Shown here: in pieces, positions 27,865-36,747 of the stretch
Layout: each line of letters begins with the position of its first letter
Numbering within the stretch: the stretch's first letter is position 1
DNA from: Clostridium sp.
GTDB taxonomy: Bacteria > Bacillota > Clostridia > Clostridiales > Clostridiaceae
Direction: 5' to 3'
Length of the DNA stretch: 59,913 nt
Assembly (NCBI GenBank): GCA_031292145.1
Contig: JARLHR010000131.1
Span: forward strand, 1-59,913
Program-made: the position numbers and the translations under genes
The notes under the pieces: model-generated
Database searches by the model: none
What the model was told of the DNA's origin: nothing
The model's input: the letters and a program-made list of their open reading frames with translations, nothing else

Positions 27865-29346
27865 TTAATGCTCATACCAGCCAATTGGGCCTGGTGTTAG
27901 ATTGATGTTTATTTGTTTTATTTCTTGATATTCTTCTAGGCCATGAACACCTAATTCTCTGCCATATCCACTCATCTTGTATCCGCCCCAAGGCGCTTCA
28001 TTGAAGGTTGGATTATAGCAGTTGATCCATGTAATACCTGCTCTAATTTCTTTTATTACTTTTAAAGCTCTAGTTCCATCTGAAGTAAATACTGCACCAG
28101 CTAAGCCATATACTGTATCATTAGCCAAAGCTATAGCTTCTTCTTCAGTTTTGAAAGTTTGAATTGTTACTACTGGTCCGAAAATTTCTTCCTTTACAAT
28201 AGTCATATCTGAAGTACAGTTATCAAATATAGTTGGTCTAACATAATAACCATCAGCACATTCTTCTTCTGTATATCTCTCCCCACCACAAACTAAAGTC
28301 GCACCTTCTTTTTTACCTATTTCTATATATTTTAATACAGTCTCCATATGCTCTTTTGAAACTAATGGTCCCATATCAGGATTGTTTACTGGATTACCTA
28401 TAGTCATTGCATTCGCTTTTTCAGCAAGACGTTCTACAAATTTATCTTTAATTGATTCTTCAATGATAATACGCGAACCAGCTGAACAAACTTCACCTTG
28501 ATTAAAGAAAATACCAACCATAGCCCATTCCACTGCACCTTCAAAATCTGCATCTGCAAAAATAATGTTTGGTGATTTTCCTCCAAGTTCTAATCCAACT
28601 TTTTTAAGATTCCCTACTGCAGCTCTTGCTATACCTTGTCCAACTTCTGTGCTTCCTGTAAAAGTAACCATATCAACATCTTTGCTTTCTGCTATTTCCT
28701 GCCCAACAGTTCCTCCTGAACCTAATACTAAGTTTACACATCCATTGGGAAGTCCAACTTCATCAAATACTTCAAATAATGCAATTGTAGATAATGGTGT
28801 ATTTGAACTTGGTTTAAATACTACACTATTTCCTGCTGCAATTGCTGGTGCAAGCTTCCAAATAGCCATTAAAAATGGATAATTCCATGGTGTGATTTGC
28901 CCACATACACCTACTGGTTCATGAACTGTATACGAATGCATTTGCCCAAAACCATCATTTACATCATAAACTCCGCCATATGGCTTTGTTATTAGTCCAG
29001 CATAATATCTAAAGCAATGAATTCCATCATCAATATCACCTTCTGCTTCACGAAGAGGTTTCCCATTATCTATAGTATCAAGCATTGCAAATTTATCTCT
29101 TTTTTCTACTATCTTGTCTGCAATCTGTAAAAGAATATCTGCACGAGCCTGAGCATTCATTCTTCTCCATTCACCTTTTCCATAAAACGATTCCTTTGCA
29201 GCTGCAATTGCAAGTCTAGTATCTTCTATTCCACCTTCTGTTGTTTTAGCTATTACTTGACCATTGGCTGGATTTATAACCTCTCTTGTTTTTTTAGAAA
29301 TTGCTTCCACCCATTCTCCATTGATATACATCTTTTTTACTTCCAT
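27865..29346 (-). CDS. Aldehyde dehydrogenase, probably gamma-aminobutyraldehyde type
   Basis: About 493 residues, NAD(P)+-dependent ALDH superfamily, close to the betaine-aldehyde/aminoaldehyde group. TPWNYPFLMAIWKLAPA, the cofactor-binding FTGSTEVGQGIA, the catalytic Glu in LELGGKSPNI and the catalytic Cys in NQGEVCSAGSR are all present. It would oxidise 4-aminobutanal from PatA to GABA. The start at 29346 follows a GAGAGGAAG site; the longer 29382 start has none. Last gene of the Pot operon, ending beside palindrome copy A. Confidence 0.88.
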   Translation of the reverse strand: MEVKKMYINGEWVEAISKKTREVINPANGQVIAKTTEGGIEDTRLAIAAAKESFYGKGEWRRMNAQARADILLQIADKIVEKRDKFAMLDTIDNGKPLREAEGDIDDGIHCFRYYAGLITKPYGGVYDVNDGFGQMHSYTVHEPVGVCGQITPWNYPFLMAIWKLAPAIAAGNSVVFKPSSNTPLSTIALFEVFDEVGLPNGCVNLVLGSGGTVGQEIAESKDVDMVTFTGSTEVGQGIARAAVGNLKKVGLELGGKSPNIIFADADFEGAVEWAMVGIFFNQGEVCSAGSRIIIEESIKDKFVERLAEKANAMTIGNPVNNPDMGPLVSKEHMETVLKYIEIGKKEGATLVCGGERYTEEECADGYYVRPTIFDNCTSDMTIVKEEIFGPVVTIQTFKTEEEAIALANDTVYGLAGAVFTSDGTRALKVIKEIRAGITWINCYNPTFNEAPWGGYKMSGYGRELGVHGLEEYQEIKQININLTPGPIGWYEH

Positions 29347-29466
29347 AATTTTTCTTCCTCTCATTCTATTTATATTAGGCATATTCTGAAGAATATATAT
29401 GGTAATATTGTTAAGAATATATATTCTTATATTCTTCAGATTATCTACGGTAAACCATATTAGAGA

Positions 29467-30837
29467 TTACCACTTCCACAATCCACACTTATCCTTAATA
29501 ATTCTTCCAGCCTTTACGTCTAAAACTTCTTTTCCCTTTACCGTCATAACTCCATTCACAAATACATATTCTATTCCTTCTGGTCTTGCATCAGTATGTC
29601 CAAAGCATGGATACTCTGCTTTATCGCATATAACCTCTGCATCAAATACTAAAATATCTGCATCTGCTCCAATTTCAATAACTCCTTTATTATTTAACCC
29701 TAAGCGTTTAGCAGGCAAATAAGTACATCTACTAATAACCTCTATCAGGTTAATCCTATTCTGTTCTCTTACCATAGTTCTAAAAAACTTTGGATATGTG
29801 CCAGCATCTTGTGGATGCCCCGGAATCCCATTATCATACATCGTTCCCGCATCTGTCGATACCATCATATAAGGCTTCTCTAGAATCTCAAATACTTCAT
29901 ATTCTCTGCCTACCATACCTATTCCAGTATCATCTGGACAATCTTTTCTAAGTTCTTCATACATTTCTTTAGTTAATCTTTGACCTCTATATTTTCCTGT
30001 TCCAGCAATTAAACTGCTATAATCACATCCCCATTTCTCTATACACCCTTCGTCAAAAACAGCACTTCCAATAGATGTTGCAAAGCCACTATACAAACCA
30101 CTATCTACTGATATATCCAAACCTTCCTTTAATGCTTCATCAATCATATAAAGCGCCTCAGTTGCCATGCCCATTCCGAATTGATAAATCAAATGTGAAA
30201 TATTTACTGCTGCTCCTGTCTTCCTCGTTATATCAATGGCTTCTCTTAAAGTAGAAAGTCCACCATAGCAGTCTGATCTTGTATGAATAGATACTAACTT
30301 TCCATACTTGGCTGCAATCTTTGCCAATTCTAAAACTTCTTTTAAAGAGCTTCCCGGCACATATTCAAGCCCGAAAGATAACCCGCTAACGCCAATAGCA
30401 AAAGCTTTCTCTAAAATCTCTTTCATTCTCTCAATTTCTTCATCACTTGCTGCTTTATAACGATCAATTATTCCAACTTGTTCTCTTAAAGCAGTATGAC
30501 CAATTTGTTCTACCTGATTAATTAAAAAAGCTTCATACTTATCATAAAATTCCTCAAAGTTCTTTGGAGATATTCCACAATTTCCATTATAAACTGTCGT
30601 TACTCCCATAGCCGCCATTACCTTTGCACAATCTAAATTTCCTTCAACATGGGCATGAATATCTATAATTCCTGGACATACTATTTTTCCTTTAACATCC
30701 ACTTCAATATCCCCATATATGTCTTCTCTTGTTATAGAACTTATTTTCCCATCTGATATTCCAATATTTCCAATGGTACTCCTTGAACGTTTTGGATCAA
30801 TTATAGTACCGTTTTTTATAACAACATCATACTTCAT
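29467..30837 (-). CDS. Amidohydrolase of the N-acyl-D-amino-acid deacylase/dihydroorotase type
   Basis: About 456 residues of the metal-dependent amidohydrolase superfamily. DIHAHVEG is the HxH metal motif, GNCGISPK carries the cysteine typical of D-aminoacylases, and SIHTRSD, NISHLIYQ and STDAGTMYDNG supply further ligand positions. The C-terminal strand ADADILVFDAEVI is typical. The substrate is unknown; in this operon an acylated or cyclic amine/amide related to polyamines is plausible. The start at 30837 (MKYDVV) follows AAAGGTG, 9 nt upstream. Positioned between potC and the aldehyde dehydrogenase. Confidence 0.82.
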   Translation of the reverse strand: MKYDVVIKNGTIIDPKRSRSTIGNIGISDGKISSITREDIYGDIEVDVKGKIVCPGIIDIHAHVEGNLDCAKVMAAMGVTTVYNGNCGISPKNFEEFYDKYEAFLINQVEQIGHTALREQVGIIDRYKAASDEEIERMKEILEKAFAIGVSGLSFGLEYVPGSSLKEVLELAKIAAKYGKLVSIHTRSDCYGGLSTLREAIDITRKTGAAVNISHLIYQFGMGMATEALYMIDEALKEGLDISVDSGLYSGFATSIGSAVFDEGCIEKWGCDYSSLIAGTGKYRGQRLTKEMYEELRKDCPDDTGIGMVGREYEVFEILEKPYMMVSTDAGTMYDNGIPGHPQDAGTYPKFFRTMVREQNRINLIEVISRCTYLPAKRLGLNNKGVIEIGADADILVFDAEVICDKAEYPCFGHTDARPEGIEYVFVNGVMTVKGKEVLDVKAGRIIKDKCGLWKW

Positions 30838-30866
30838 CTTTAATACACCTTTTTTCATACAAACAA

Positions 30867-31673
30867 TCATGCTTTATTAGCTTTCAATCTTTTAACTTGA
30901 AATGAAGTATTAATAATTATAATTGTAATAGTAATAAGCATTATTACTGTAGATAACGCATTTACTTCTGGAGTTACCCCTGTCTTTACCATGGAGAAAA
31001 TCTTAAGGGGTAAAGTTGTACTTCCTGGTCCTGTTGTAAAGAAGCTGATTACTACATCATCTATAGATAATGAAAAAGCTAACATAGCACCTGATAAAAC
31101 TCCTGGCATTATAAGCGGAAGCGTTACTCTCCAAAATGTCACAATCCTATTTGCCCCTAAGTCCATTGCAGCCTCTTCTAAAAATTTATCAAAACCGGCA
31201 AGTCTGGCTCTAACAGTTATTACAACAAACGGTATGCTGAAGGTAATATGAGATAAAGTTAAGCTTATTAAACCTAACGGAATACTTAAGATTGAATATA
31301 TTGAAAGTAATGCAATACCAAGTACTACCTCTGGAATTACTATAGGAATATATAACAGTTTATCTATTATACTTCGCCCTTTAAATCTATACTTACTTAA
31401 TCCAATAGCACCAATAGTTCCTATAATTGTTGAAACAACAGTACTTACAACTCCAATAATCAAAGTGTTTGTAAGTGCCTCCATCAAAGTTCTGTTTTTA
31501 AAGAAACTTCCATACCATTGAAGTGTAAAACTTTCGAAAACTATATTTAACTTTGAAGTATTGAATGAAAAAATAATTACATAGAGAATAGGAAGATATA
31601 AAAATAGAAACACAAGAAATATATAAATATTTTTTAATACCTTCGATGTATTTTTTTTCTGCGTCTTTGTCAT
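30867..31673 (-). CDS. potC: Spermidine/putrescine ABC transporter permease
   Basis: 268 residues, six TM helices. The EAA loop FLEEAAMDLGANRIVTFWRVTLPLI is complete, and SIDDVVISFFTTGPGSTTLPL is a PotC signature. It starts immediately after the potB stop, implying coupled translation. With PotB it forms the membrane channel. Confidence 0.92.
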   Translation of the reverse strand: MTKTQKKNTSKVLKNIYIFLVFLFLYLPILYVIIFSFNTSKLNIVFESFTLQWYGSFFKNRTLMEALTNTLIIGVVSTVVSTIIGTIGAIGLSKYRFKGRSIIDKLLYIPIVIPEVVLGIALLSIYSILSIPLGLISLTLSHITFSIPFVVITVRARLAGFDKFLEEAAMDLGANRIVTFWRVTLPLIMPGVLSGAMLAFSLSIDDVVISFFTTGPGSTTLPLKIFSMVKTGVTPEVNALSTVIMLITITIIIINTSFQVKRLKANKA

Positions 31674-32537
31674 TTATATCCCTCCTAAATCATCCATATT
31701 ACCACCTGATTTTTGATACAACCACACAAGAATCAATGTAATTACTATTAAGAATATTGAAATCGCTGAACCTAATGGCCAATTTCTCGCAGTTATAAAT
31801 TGATTTCTTATAATGTTACCTATTACCTGAGTTTTGCTTCCTCCAAGTATATCTGTAACAAAGAAATATCCTAAAGATGGAATAAACACTAAAATACTTC
31901 CTGCAAATATTCCCGGCATTGTAAGTGGTAATGTAACTCTAAAAAATGCAGTTGCAGGTTTTGCTCCCAAATCACTACAAGCTTCTAACAAAGACTTATC
32001 TAATTTTTCAATTGAGCTGTATAGAGGCAAAATCATAAATGGCAGCAACATATAAACAAGACCTATCATAACTCCAGTAGTGTTATATACCAATTCCAGG
32101 GGCTGGTGAATTAACCCTAACCTTAACAATATTGAATTAAGAATGCCATCTTTGCGAAGTATATTAATCCATCCAAAAAGCCTGATTAATGAGCTGACTA
32201 AAAAAGGTACTATTACCATTGCCATAAAAACAGTCTTTTTTACAGTTGTCTTTTGAGCTATAAAATAAGTAAATGGATAAGCAACTAAAATACATATTAT
32301 AGTTGTAAATATTGAAATCAAAAGGGATTCTCCAAATACCTTTAAATATAACGGATCAAATACTTGTTTAAAGTTTTCTAACGTAAATCCAATCTTAACT
32401 CCACCATTTGGATCTTTATTCATGAAACTCATAGCAAAAACATATATAAACGGAATTGCTACTAATAAAATCATCCATATCGACACCGGACCAACAGTTG
32501 TAATAAGAGGTAAATTTACTTTTTTTCTTTTATTCAT
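31674..32537 (-). CDS. potB: Spermidine/putrescine ABC transporter permease
   Basis: 287 residues, six TM helices. Begins MNKRKKVNLPLITTVGPVS. The EAA loop is SLLEACSDLGAKPATAFFRVTLPL. FIPSLGYFFVTDILGGSKT is typical of PotB. It is 12 bp after potA and adjoins potC. Confidence 0.92.
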   Translation of the reverse strand: MNKRKKVNLPLITTVGPVSIWMILLVAIPFIYVFAMSFMNKDPNGGVKIGFTLENFKQVFDPLYLKVFGESLLISIFTTIICILVAYPFTYFIAQKTTVKKTVFMAMVIVPFLVSSLIRLFGWINILRKDGILNSILLRLGLIHQPLELVYNTTGVMIGLVYMLLPFMILPLYSSIEKLDKSLLEACSDLGAKPATAFFRVTLPLTMPGIFAGSILVFIPSLGYFFVTDILGGSKTQVIGNIIRNQFITARNWPLGSAISIFLIVITLILVWLYQKSGGNMDDLGGI

Positions 32538-32549
32538 TTAAATACCTCC

Positions 32550-33677
32550 TTACTTTATTTCATTTTCTGCTGTAAATACTGGATTATCAACAACGCTGAA
32601 TACTTCCTGGCTTTGTGATTTAACAACAACTGCATCTTCTTTTTCCCAATATACATATATCTCAGAACCTACCGGTAGCAATTCTACCTTTGGAGTCGTG
32701 TTCATTTTGACTTCCATTCCTGTAGGAAGCATAATAATTGTCTTATTCACATTTCCAATATAAACATGTTCTTTAACTTTTCCTACAAGAGTAAATCCCT
32801 CCACTGTTTCTTTAGATAATTTTATATTTTCCGGCCTTACTAAAACATAAATTATTTCATTATTCTCTACTTGTGAATCGATTGCTGATGCACTACCAGT
32901 TTCTAATTTAACTTCTAGAATATCATTTTTAAGCTTATTTGCAACACCATAAAAAATATTTGACTCTCCAATGAAATCTGCTACAAATTTAGATTTTGGT
33001 TTTTCATATATTTCTTTTGGTGTTCCTATCTGCTCTAAATTACCACCATACATAATTGCAATTCTATCACTCATAGTAAGTGCTTCTTCTTGATCATGTG
33101 TAACATAAATAAATGTAATTCCAAGCTTCTTTTGAAGACGCTTTAATTCAAATTGCATTTGTTTTCTTAATTTCAAATCTAAAGCTCCTAATGGTTCATC
33201 TAGCAACAAAACCTTTGGCCTATTTATAAGAGCTCTTCCTATGGCAACTCTCTGCTTTTGTCCCCCTGATAATTGATCTGGCTTTCTATTTTCAAATCCT
33301 ACTAATTGTACTAGCTCGAGGATCTCTGTAACACGCTTTCTAATTTCTGCTTTGCTTACTTTTTTCACTGTTAATCCAAAAGCTAAATTATCATAAATAG
33401 TCATATGGGGAAATAAAGCATAGTTTTGAAACACTGTATTTACTTCACGCTCATAGGGTTCAGTATTTTGAATTTCTTCACCTTCAATGTAAATATTTCC
33501 GATTGTAGGTGTTTCAAAACCTGCTATCATCCTCAAGGTTGTGGTTTTACCACAACCCGATGGGCCAAGCATAGTTAAAAACTCGCCTTTTTTTATCTCA
33601 AGAAATAGATTTTTAACTACATGATTATCTCCATATTTTTTGTTTACATTGTCTATTTTTACGATAACCTCAGACAT
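32550..33677 (-). CDS. potA: Spermidine/putrescine ABC transporter ATP-binding protein
   Basis: 375 residues. Walker A GPSGCGKTT, Q-loop VFQNYALFPHM, signature LSGGQKQRVAIGRAL, Walker B VLLLDEPLGALD, H-loop YVTHDQEEAL, and a C-terminal TOBE-type regulatory domain (about 240-375, LVRPENIKLS). Energises PotBC. Second gene after potD in the transporter operon. Confidence 0.94.
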   Translation of the reverse strand: MSEVIVKIDNVNKKYGDNHVVKNLFLEIKKGEFLTMLGPSGCGKTTTLRMIAGFETPTIGNIYIEGEEIQNTEPYEREVNTVFQNYALFPHMTIYDNLAFGLTVKKVSKAEIRKRVTEILELVQLVGFENRKPDQLSGGQKQRVAIGRALINRPKVLLLDEPLGALDLKLRKQMQFELKRLQKKLGITFIYVTHDQEEALTMSDRIAIMYGGNLEQIGTPKEIYEKPKSKFVADFIGESNIFYGVANKLKNDILEVKLETGSASAIDSQVENNEIIYVLVRPENIKLSKETVEGFTLVGKVKEHVYIGNVNKTIIMLPTGMEVKMNTTPKVELLPVGSEIYVYWEKEDAVVVKSQSQEVFSVVDNPVFTAENEIK

Positions 33678-33711
33678 TTCATCCCCTCCAAAGTTCTTAT
33701 TTTTCTATAGT

Positions 33712-34809
33712 CTAGCCTTTAAATTTTGTCCATAAGTCAACTACCTTTGATACATTATCTCCAATATCAACTAGTCCTTGACTCTTTTTCATTTCTGCTT
33801 CAGGAATATTTTCAATTGTATTGTTTTTAAAATCATCTCCTAAAACATCTCTCGCTGCTTTATTAGGATTTACATATGGGAAGCTTTTAGAAATAGTTGC
33901 ACTTACTTGTGGATCTAAAATGTAATTCATAAATAGGTCTGCATTTTCAGGATTTTTAGCTCCATTTGTTTTCATCATCATATCAAATGTGAAATAAATA
34001 CCTTCCTCTGGATATACAACTTTAATTGCTGGATTTTGTTCAGCTGCTAATGCACATTCGCCGCCATAAACAAGCCCCAATGAACATTCACCATTTAATA
34101 ATAATGTTTTTGGACTATCTCCATTAAAAGCATGGATATTTGGCTTTAATTGTGTTAAATAATCTTCTGCCTTTTTTAATCCTTCATCACTTGTGTCATT
34201 TATCTTGTAACCATTTGCCATTAACGCTACACCAACAATTGGTCTTGCATCTTCAACAACAACCATTGTATCTTTATATTTAGGATTTAATAAATCTTTA
34301 TATGATTTTATATCATCTTTAATCTTATCTGTATTAACTGCAATTAGGATGCTTGTACCTAAATAAGGGATGCTATATTCGCCCTTAGGATCATTTGCTT
34401 CATGTAAATATTGTTCATCAAGGTTTTTATAATTTTCTATTTTACTTGTATCAACTTTTTGGATTAAATCTTGAGATTTTAATGTTTGAATATCTTGTGC
34501 TGGTCCAATGATCATGTCATAGGTTCCTTTAGCTCCTGACTTCATCTTTGCAAGCATTTCATCGGGATCAGTAAATGTAGTTAAATTAACTGTAACTCCG
34601 TACTTATCTTCAAAGCCTTTTATTACATCATCTGGTAAATATTCTGACCAACAGATAACATTTAATTCTTTACTTCCACTTGAGCTTGAACTGCTTGAAT
34701 CTCCGCTCTCAGCTGGTTTTGAACTTGAACCACACCCTGCTAAACTCACTGTTAACATAGCTCCCATCATCATAACTGCCATAAACTTCTTTATTGTTTT
34801 CTTAATCAT
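33712..34809 (-). CDS. potD: Spermidine/putrescine-binding lipoprotein
   Basis: About 365 residues. Signal peptide with lipobox SLAGC near residue 30, then a Ser-rich linker. The mature domain starts LNVICWSEYLPDDVIKGFE, typical of PotD/PotF, with YDMIIGPAQDIQTL and EYSIPYLGTS near the ligand site. The ATG at 34809 is preferred over the GTG at 34818 because of an AGAGGAG site 8 nt before the ATG. An intrinsic-terminator-like hairpin separates it from the PII gene upstream. Confidence 0.92.
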   Translation of the reverse strand: MIKKTIKKFMAVMMMGAMLTVSLAGCGSSSKPAESGDSSSSSSSGSKELNVICWSEYLPDDVIKGFEDKYGVTVNLTTFTDPDEMLAKMKSGAKGTYDMIIGPAQDIQTLKSQDLIQKVDTSKIENYKNLDEQYLHEANDPKGEYSIPYLGTSILIAVNTDKIKDDIKSYKDLLNPKYKDTMVVVEDARPIVGVALMANGYKINDTSDEGLKKAEDYLTQLKPNIHAFNGDSPKTLLLNGECSLGLVYGGECALAAEQNPAIKVVYPEEGIYFTFDMMMKTNGAKNPENADLFMNYILDPQVSATISKSFPYVNPNKAARDVLGDDFKNNTIENIPEAEMKKSQGLVDIGDNVSKVVDLWTKFKG

Positions 34810-34875
34810 ATAACTCACTCCTCTTAATAAAATAACTTCTAGAATTTTAGCAACTTCCTATTAATTCATATTCAA

Positions 34876-34913
34876 AAAGGCGCATAAAGATATTCGTCTC
34901 TTTATGCGCCTTT
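34876..34913 (-). terminator. Terminator/attenuator between the PII gene and potD
   Basis: Perfect 15-bp stem AAAGGCGCATAAAGA / TCTTTATGCGCCTTT, followed on the minus strand by TTTTTGAATAT. It begins 17 bp after the PII stop and ends about 65 bp before potD, so PII and pot transcripts are probably uncoupled or attenuated here. Confidence 0.85.
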
Positions 34914-34930
34914 GCATATAAATATTTATA

Positions 34931-35278
34931 TTATAAAGCTTTATTTCCTCTTTCACCTGTTCTAATACGAACAGCTTGTTCTATATTTCTAACAAATATT
35001 TTACCATCTCCAACATTACCAGTACCAACCTTATCTATTACTGCTAGAAATATATCTTCCAAAATATCATCTTCTACTACTGCTTCAACCTTGATTTTGG
35101 GTAATAAATTAATATTTGTCTTTAATCCCTTAATTTGATTTACCCCTTCTAACGAACCTCTTTGAGTTCCACATCCCATGGCTGTTGAAATTGTCATTCC
35201 ACCACAATGATATTCATCTAAAATGCTTTTAACAATTTCCAGCTTTTCAGGCCTGATTATTAATACTATTTCCTTCAT
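34931..35278 (-). CDS. PII family signal protein (GlnB/GlnK-like)
   Basis: 115 residues. The start MKEIVLIIRPEKLEIVKSIL, the B-loop TGNVGDGKIFV and the C-terminal AVRIRTGERG are clear PII motifs for ATP/2-oxoglutarate binding. The T-loop (about 37-55) reads GTQRGSLEGVNQIKGLKTN and lacks the tyrosine uridylylated in enteric GlnB. PII normally reports nitrogen/carbon status to transporters and enzymes. Its place at the head of a polyamine uptake and degradation cluster suggests it tunes use of polyamines as a nitrogen source; no amtB is nearby. Confidence 0.92.
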   Translation of the reverse strand: MKEIVLIIRPEKLEIVKSILDEYHCGGMTISTAMGCGTQRGSLEGVNQIKGLKTNINLLPKIKVEAVVEDDILEDIFLAVIDKVGTGNVGDGKIFVRNIEQAVRIRTGERGNKAL

Positions 35279-35442
35279 AAAATCTCTCCTCTCTATATTA
35301 TTAAACTATAAAAACATATTGGTTAAAATTTATCAACTACTTCTTGTGAATAATATACTATCAAAATCTTTTTATATCAATTGTCCTAAAACACCATTTT
35401 AATTATACTTTTTAATATATAAATACTTATAAATGAGTATAT

Positions 35443-36204
35443 TTATTCTTTTTCTCTGATCATTTTAAATAATTGAACTCTATTTTTAATATCTAATTTC
35501 CTATAAATATTTAATACATGCTTTTTTAATGTATTATTAGTAATGCATAATTTATTACTAATCTCATTATTCTCTAATCCATTCATAAGTTCATATAATA
35601 CAGATTCTTCTCTCTTAGTCAAACTATAAATATCTGCACATTGAGATATAGATATCTTTTTATCTTCAAATAAATTATTATTTAGATCTTGATATAGTCT
35701 AAAAGCCAAATGTTCCTTTATCATATCTAGTACAAAAGAATCTTCATATACAAAGTCATCTTTCCCTTTTAATCTAAAAAAACATACTACACCGACAAAT
35801 TGACTTTTGTGGGCTAATATCATATTTAATGTATGATGCCAATTGTTAGGCTCAAAATATTTTTTATAATATTCTGTTTCCATTCTCTTTTGTTCCGAAA
35901 TAATATCACTTTCCCTATATACCTTACTTTTTCCACCAAACATGAGTCCCCTGCTATAGTCTATTCCGTCGTATTTATCCATGTAATCCTCATCCACTTT
36001 AGGTTTGTAGTTATAGAAAACTGGATTAGTCAAAGTATGACTATTTAATTTTGAGGCAATATAAAAATCAGCACTATCAAAATCAAGAATTAATGCCATT
36101 TGAGTAAGGAAATTTTTTCTCATAGTAACAGTATCCTCAATAGAATTAATTTGATAAACAATATTATTAATAACCATCCAGTCATTTGTTTCTAAACTAC
36201 GCAT
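35443..36204 (-). CDS. LuxR-type regulator with GAF-like sensor (copy 2)
   Basis: 253 residues. Sensor region with MVINNIVYQINSIEDTVTMR and RMETEYYKKYFEPNNWHHTL, then a LuxR HTH (SLTKREESVLYELMNGLENNEI, TLKKHVLNIYRKLDI). Paralogous to the regulator at 26703-27458. It lies upstream of the PII gene in the same orientation with a 164-bp gap, so the pair of regulators brackets the polyamine genes. Monocistronic or first gene of the unit. Confidence 0.86.
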   Translation of the reverse strand: MRSLETNDWMVINNIVYQINSIEDTVTMRKNFLTQMALILDFDSADFYIASKLNSHTLTNPVFYNYKPKVDEDYMDKYDGIDYSRGLMFGGKSKVYRESDIISEQKRMETEYYKKYFEPNNWHHTLNMILAHKSQFVGVVCFFRLKGKDDFVYEDSFVLDMIKEHLAFRLYQDLNNNLFEDKKISISQCADIYSLTKREESVLYELMNGLENNEISNKLCITNNTLKKHVLNIYRKLDIKNRVQLFKMIREKE

Positions 36205-36244
36205 ACCTTAAAACTTCCTTTCTACTTAACTATCTGTGATTAAA

Positions 36245-36289
36245 TAAAAAAGCATATGCAAATCTCTACTAGCAGAGTCTTACATATGC
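36245..36289 (-). terminator. Intrinsic terminator of the small Cys-rich gene
   Basis: Stem GCATATG(T)AAGACTCT / AGAGATTTGCATATGC read on the minus strand, followed by TTTTTTA. Confidence 0.72.
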
Positions 36290-36376
36290 CTCGTTGCCTA
36301 TATACTGGTATTTTAATATTATTTTACTATTACATTTAATTTCTTTCAATATTATCATTTGATTATTTTTTATACT

Positions 36377-36400
36377 AATCTACTCCTTTAGGAGTAGATT
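36377..36400. repeat. Perfect short palindrome upstream of LuxR-2
   Basis: AATCTACTCC-TTTA-GGAGTAGATT, 10-bp arms. It lies between the Cys-rich gene and the LuxR-2 promoter region. It could be a regulator site or an additional hairpin for the small gene. Confidence 0.5.
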
Positions 36401-36428
36401 TAAAGTATCCCTTATACAATTTAAAATT

Positions 36429-36605
36429 TTAATTTTCATCATCAAAATATAATACTGATTCAGTTTCCCTACAGTACTTAACACACATACATTGTGCCAA
36501 TTTCCTTGGACATTTGTAACATAAACAAGTTAAATCTTTTCCGTCACATCTTTCCCTTTTTAACTCTACACAATCTCCACAGTTTACTCCATTTCCTGCT
36601 GGCAT
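36429..36605 (-). CDS. Small cysteine-rich protein (58 residues)
   Basis: Starts MPAGNGVNCGDCVELKRE and ends RETESVLYFDDEN. It has nine cysteines, with spacings CGDC, CLCYKC and CMCVKYC that suggest a zinc or iron-sulfur binding mini-protein. No TM segment or signal peptide. A GAGGAG site lies 12-13 nt before the ATG, a little far. Its own terminator follows at 36245-36289. Family not recognised; it may be related to the nearby regulators or independent. Confidence 0.62.
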   Translation of the reverse strand: MPAGNGVNCGDCVELKRERCDGKDLTCLCYKCPRKLAQCMCVKYCRETESVLYFDDEN

Positions 36606-36747
36606 AATAATACGATCACTCCTCTAATTTCTAATTTACTATTTCAATCTTAACTCAAAGTTCACAAATGTCAAATCATATACCATAAAGTATAGATAGA
36701 CTTATGTGGTAATTCTTAAATTTGACTTATGTTGAATTTAAATAGTA

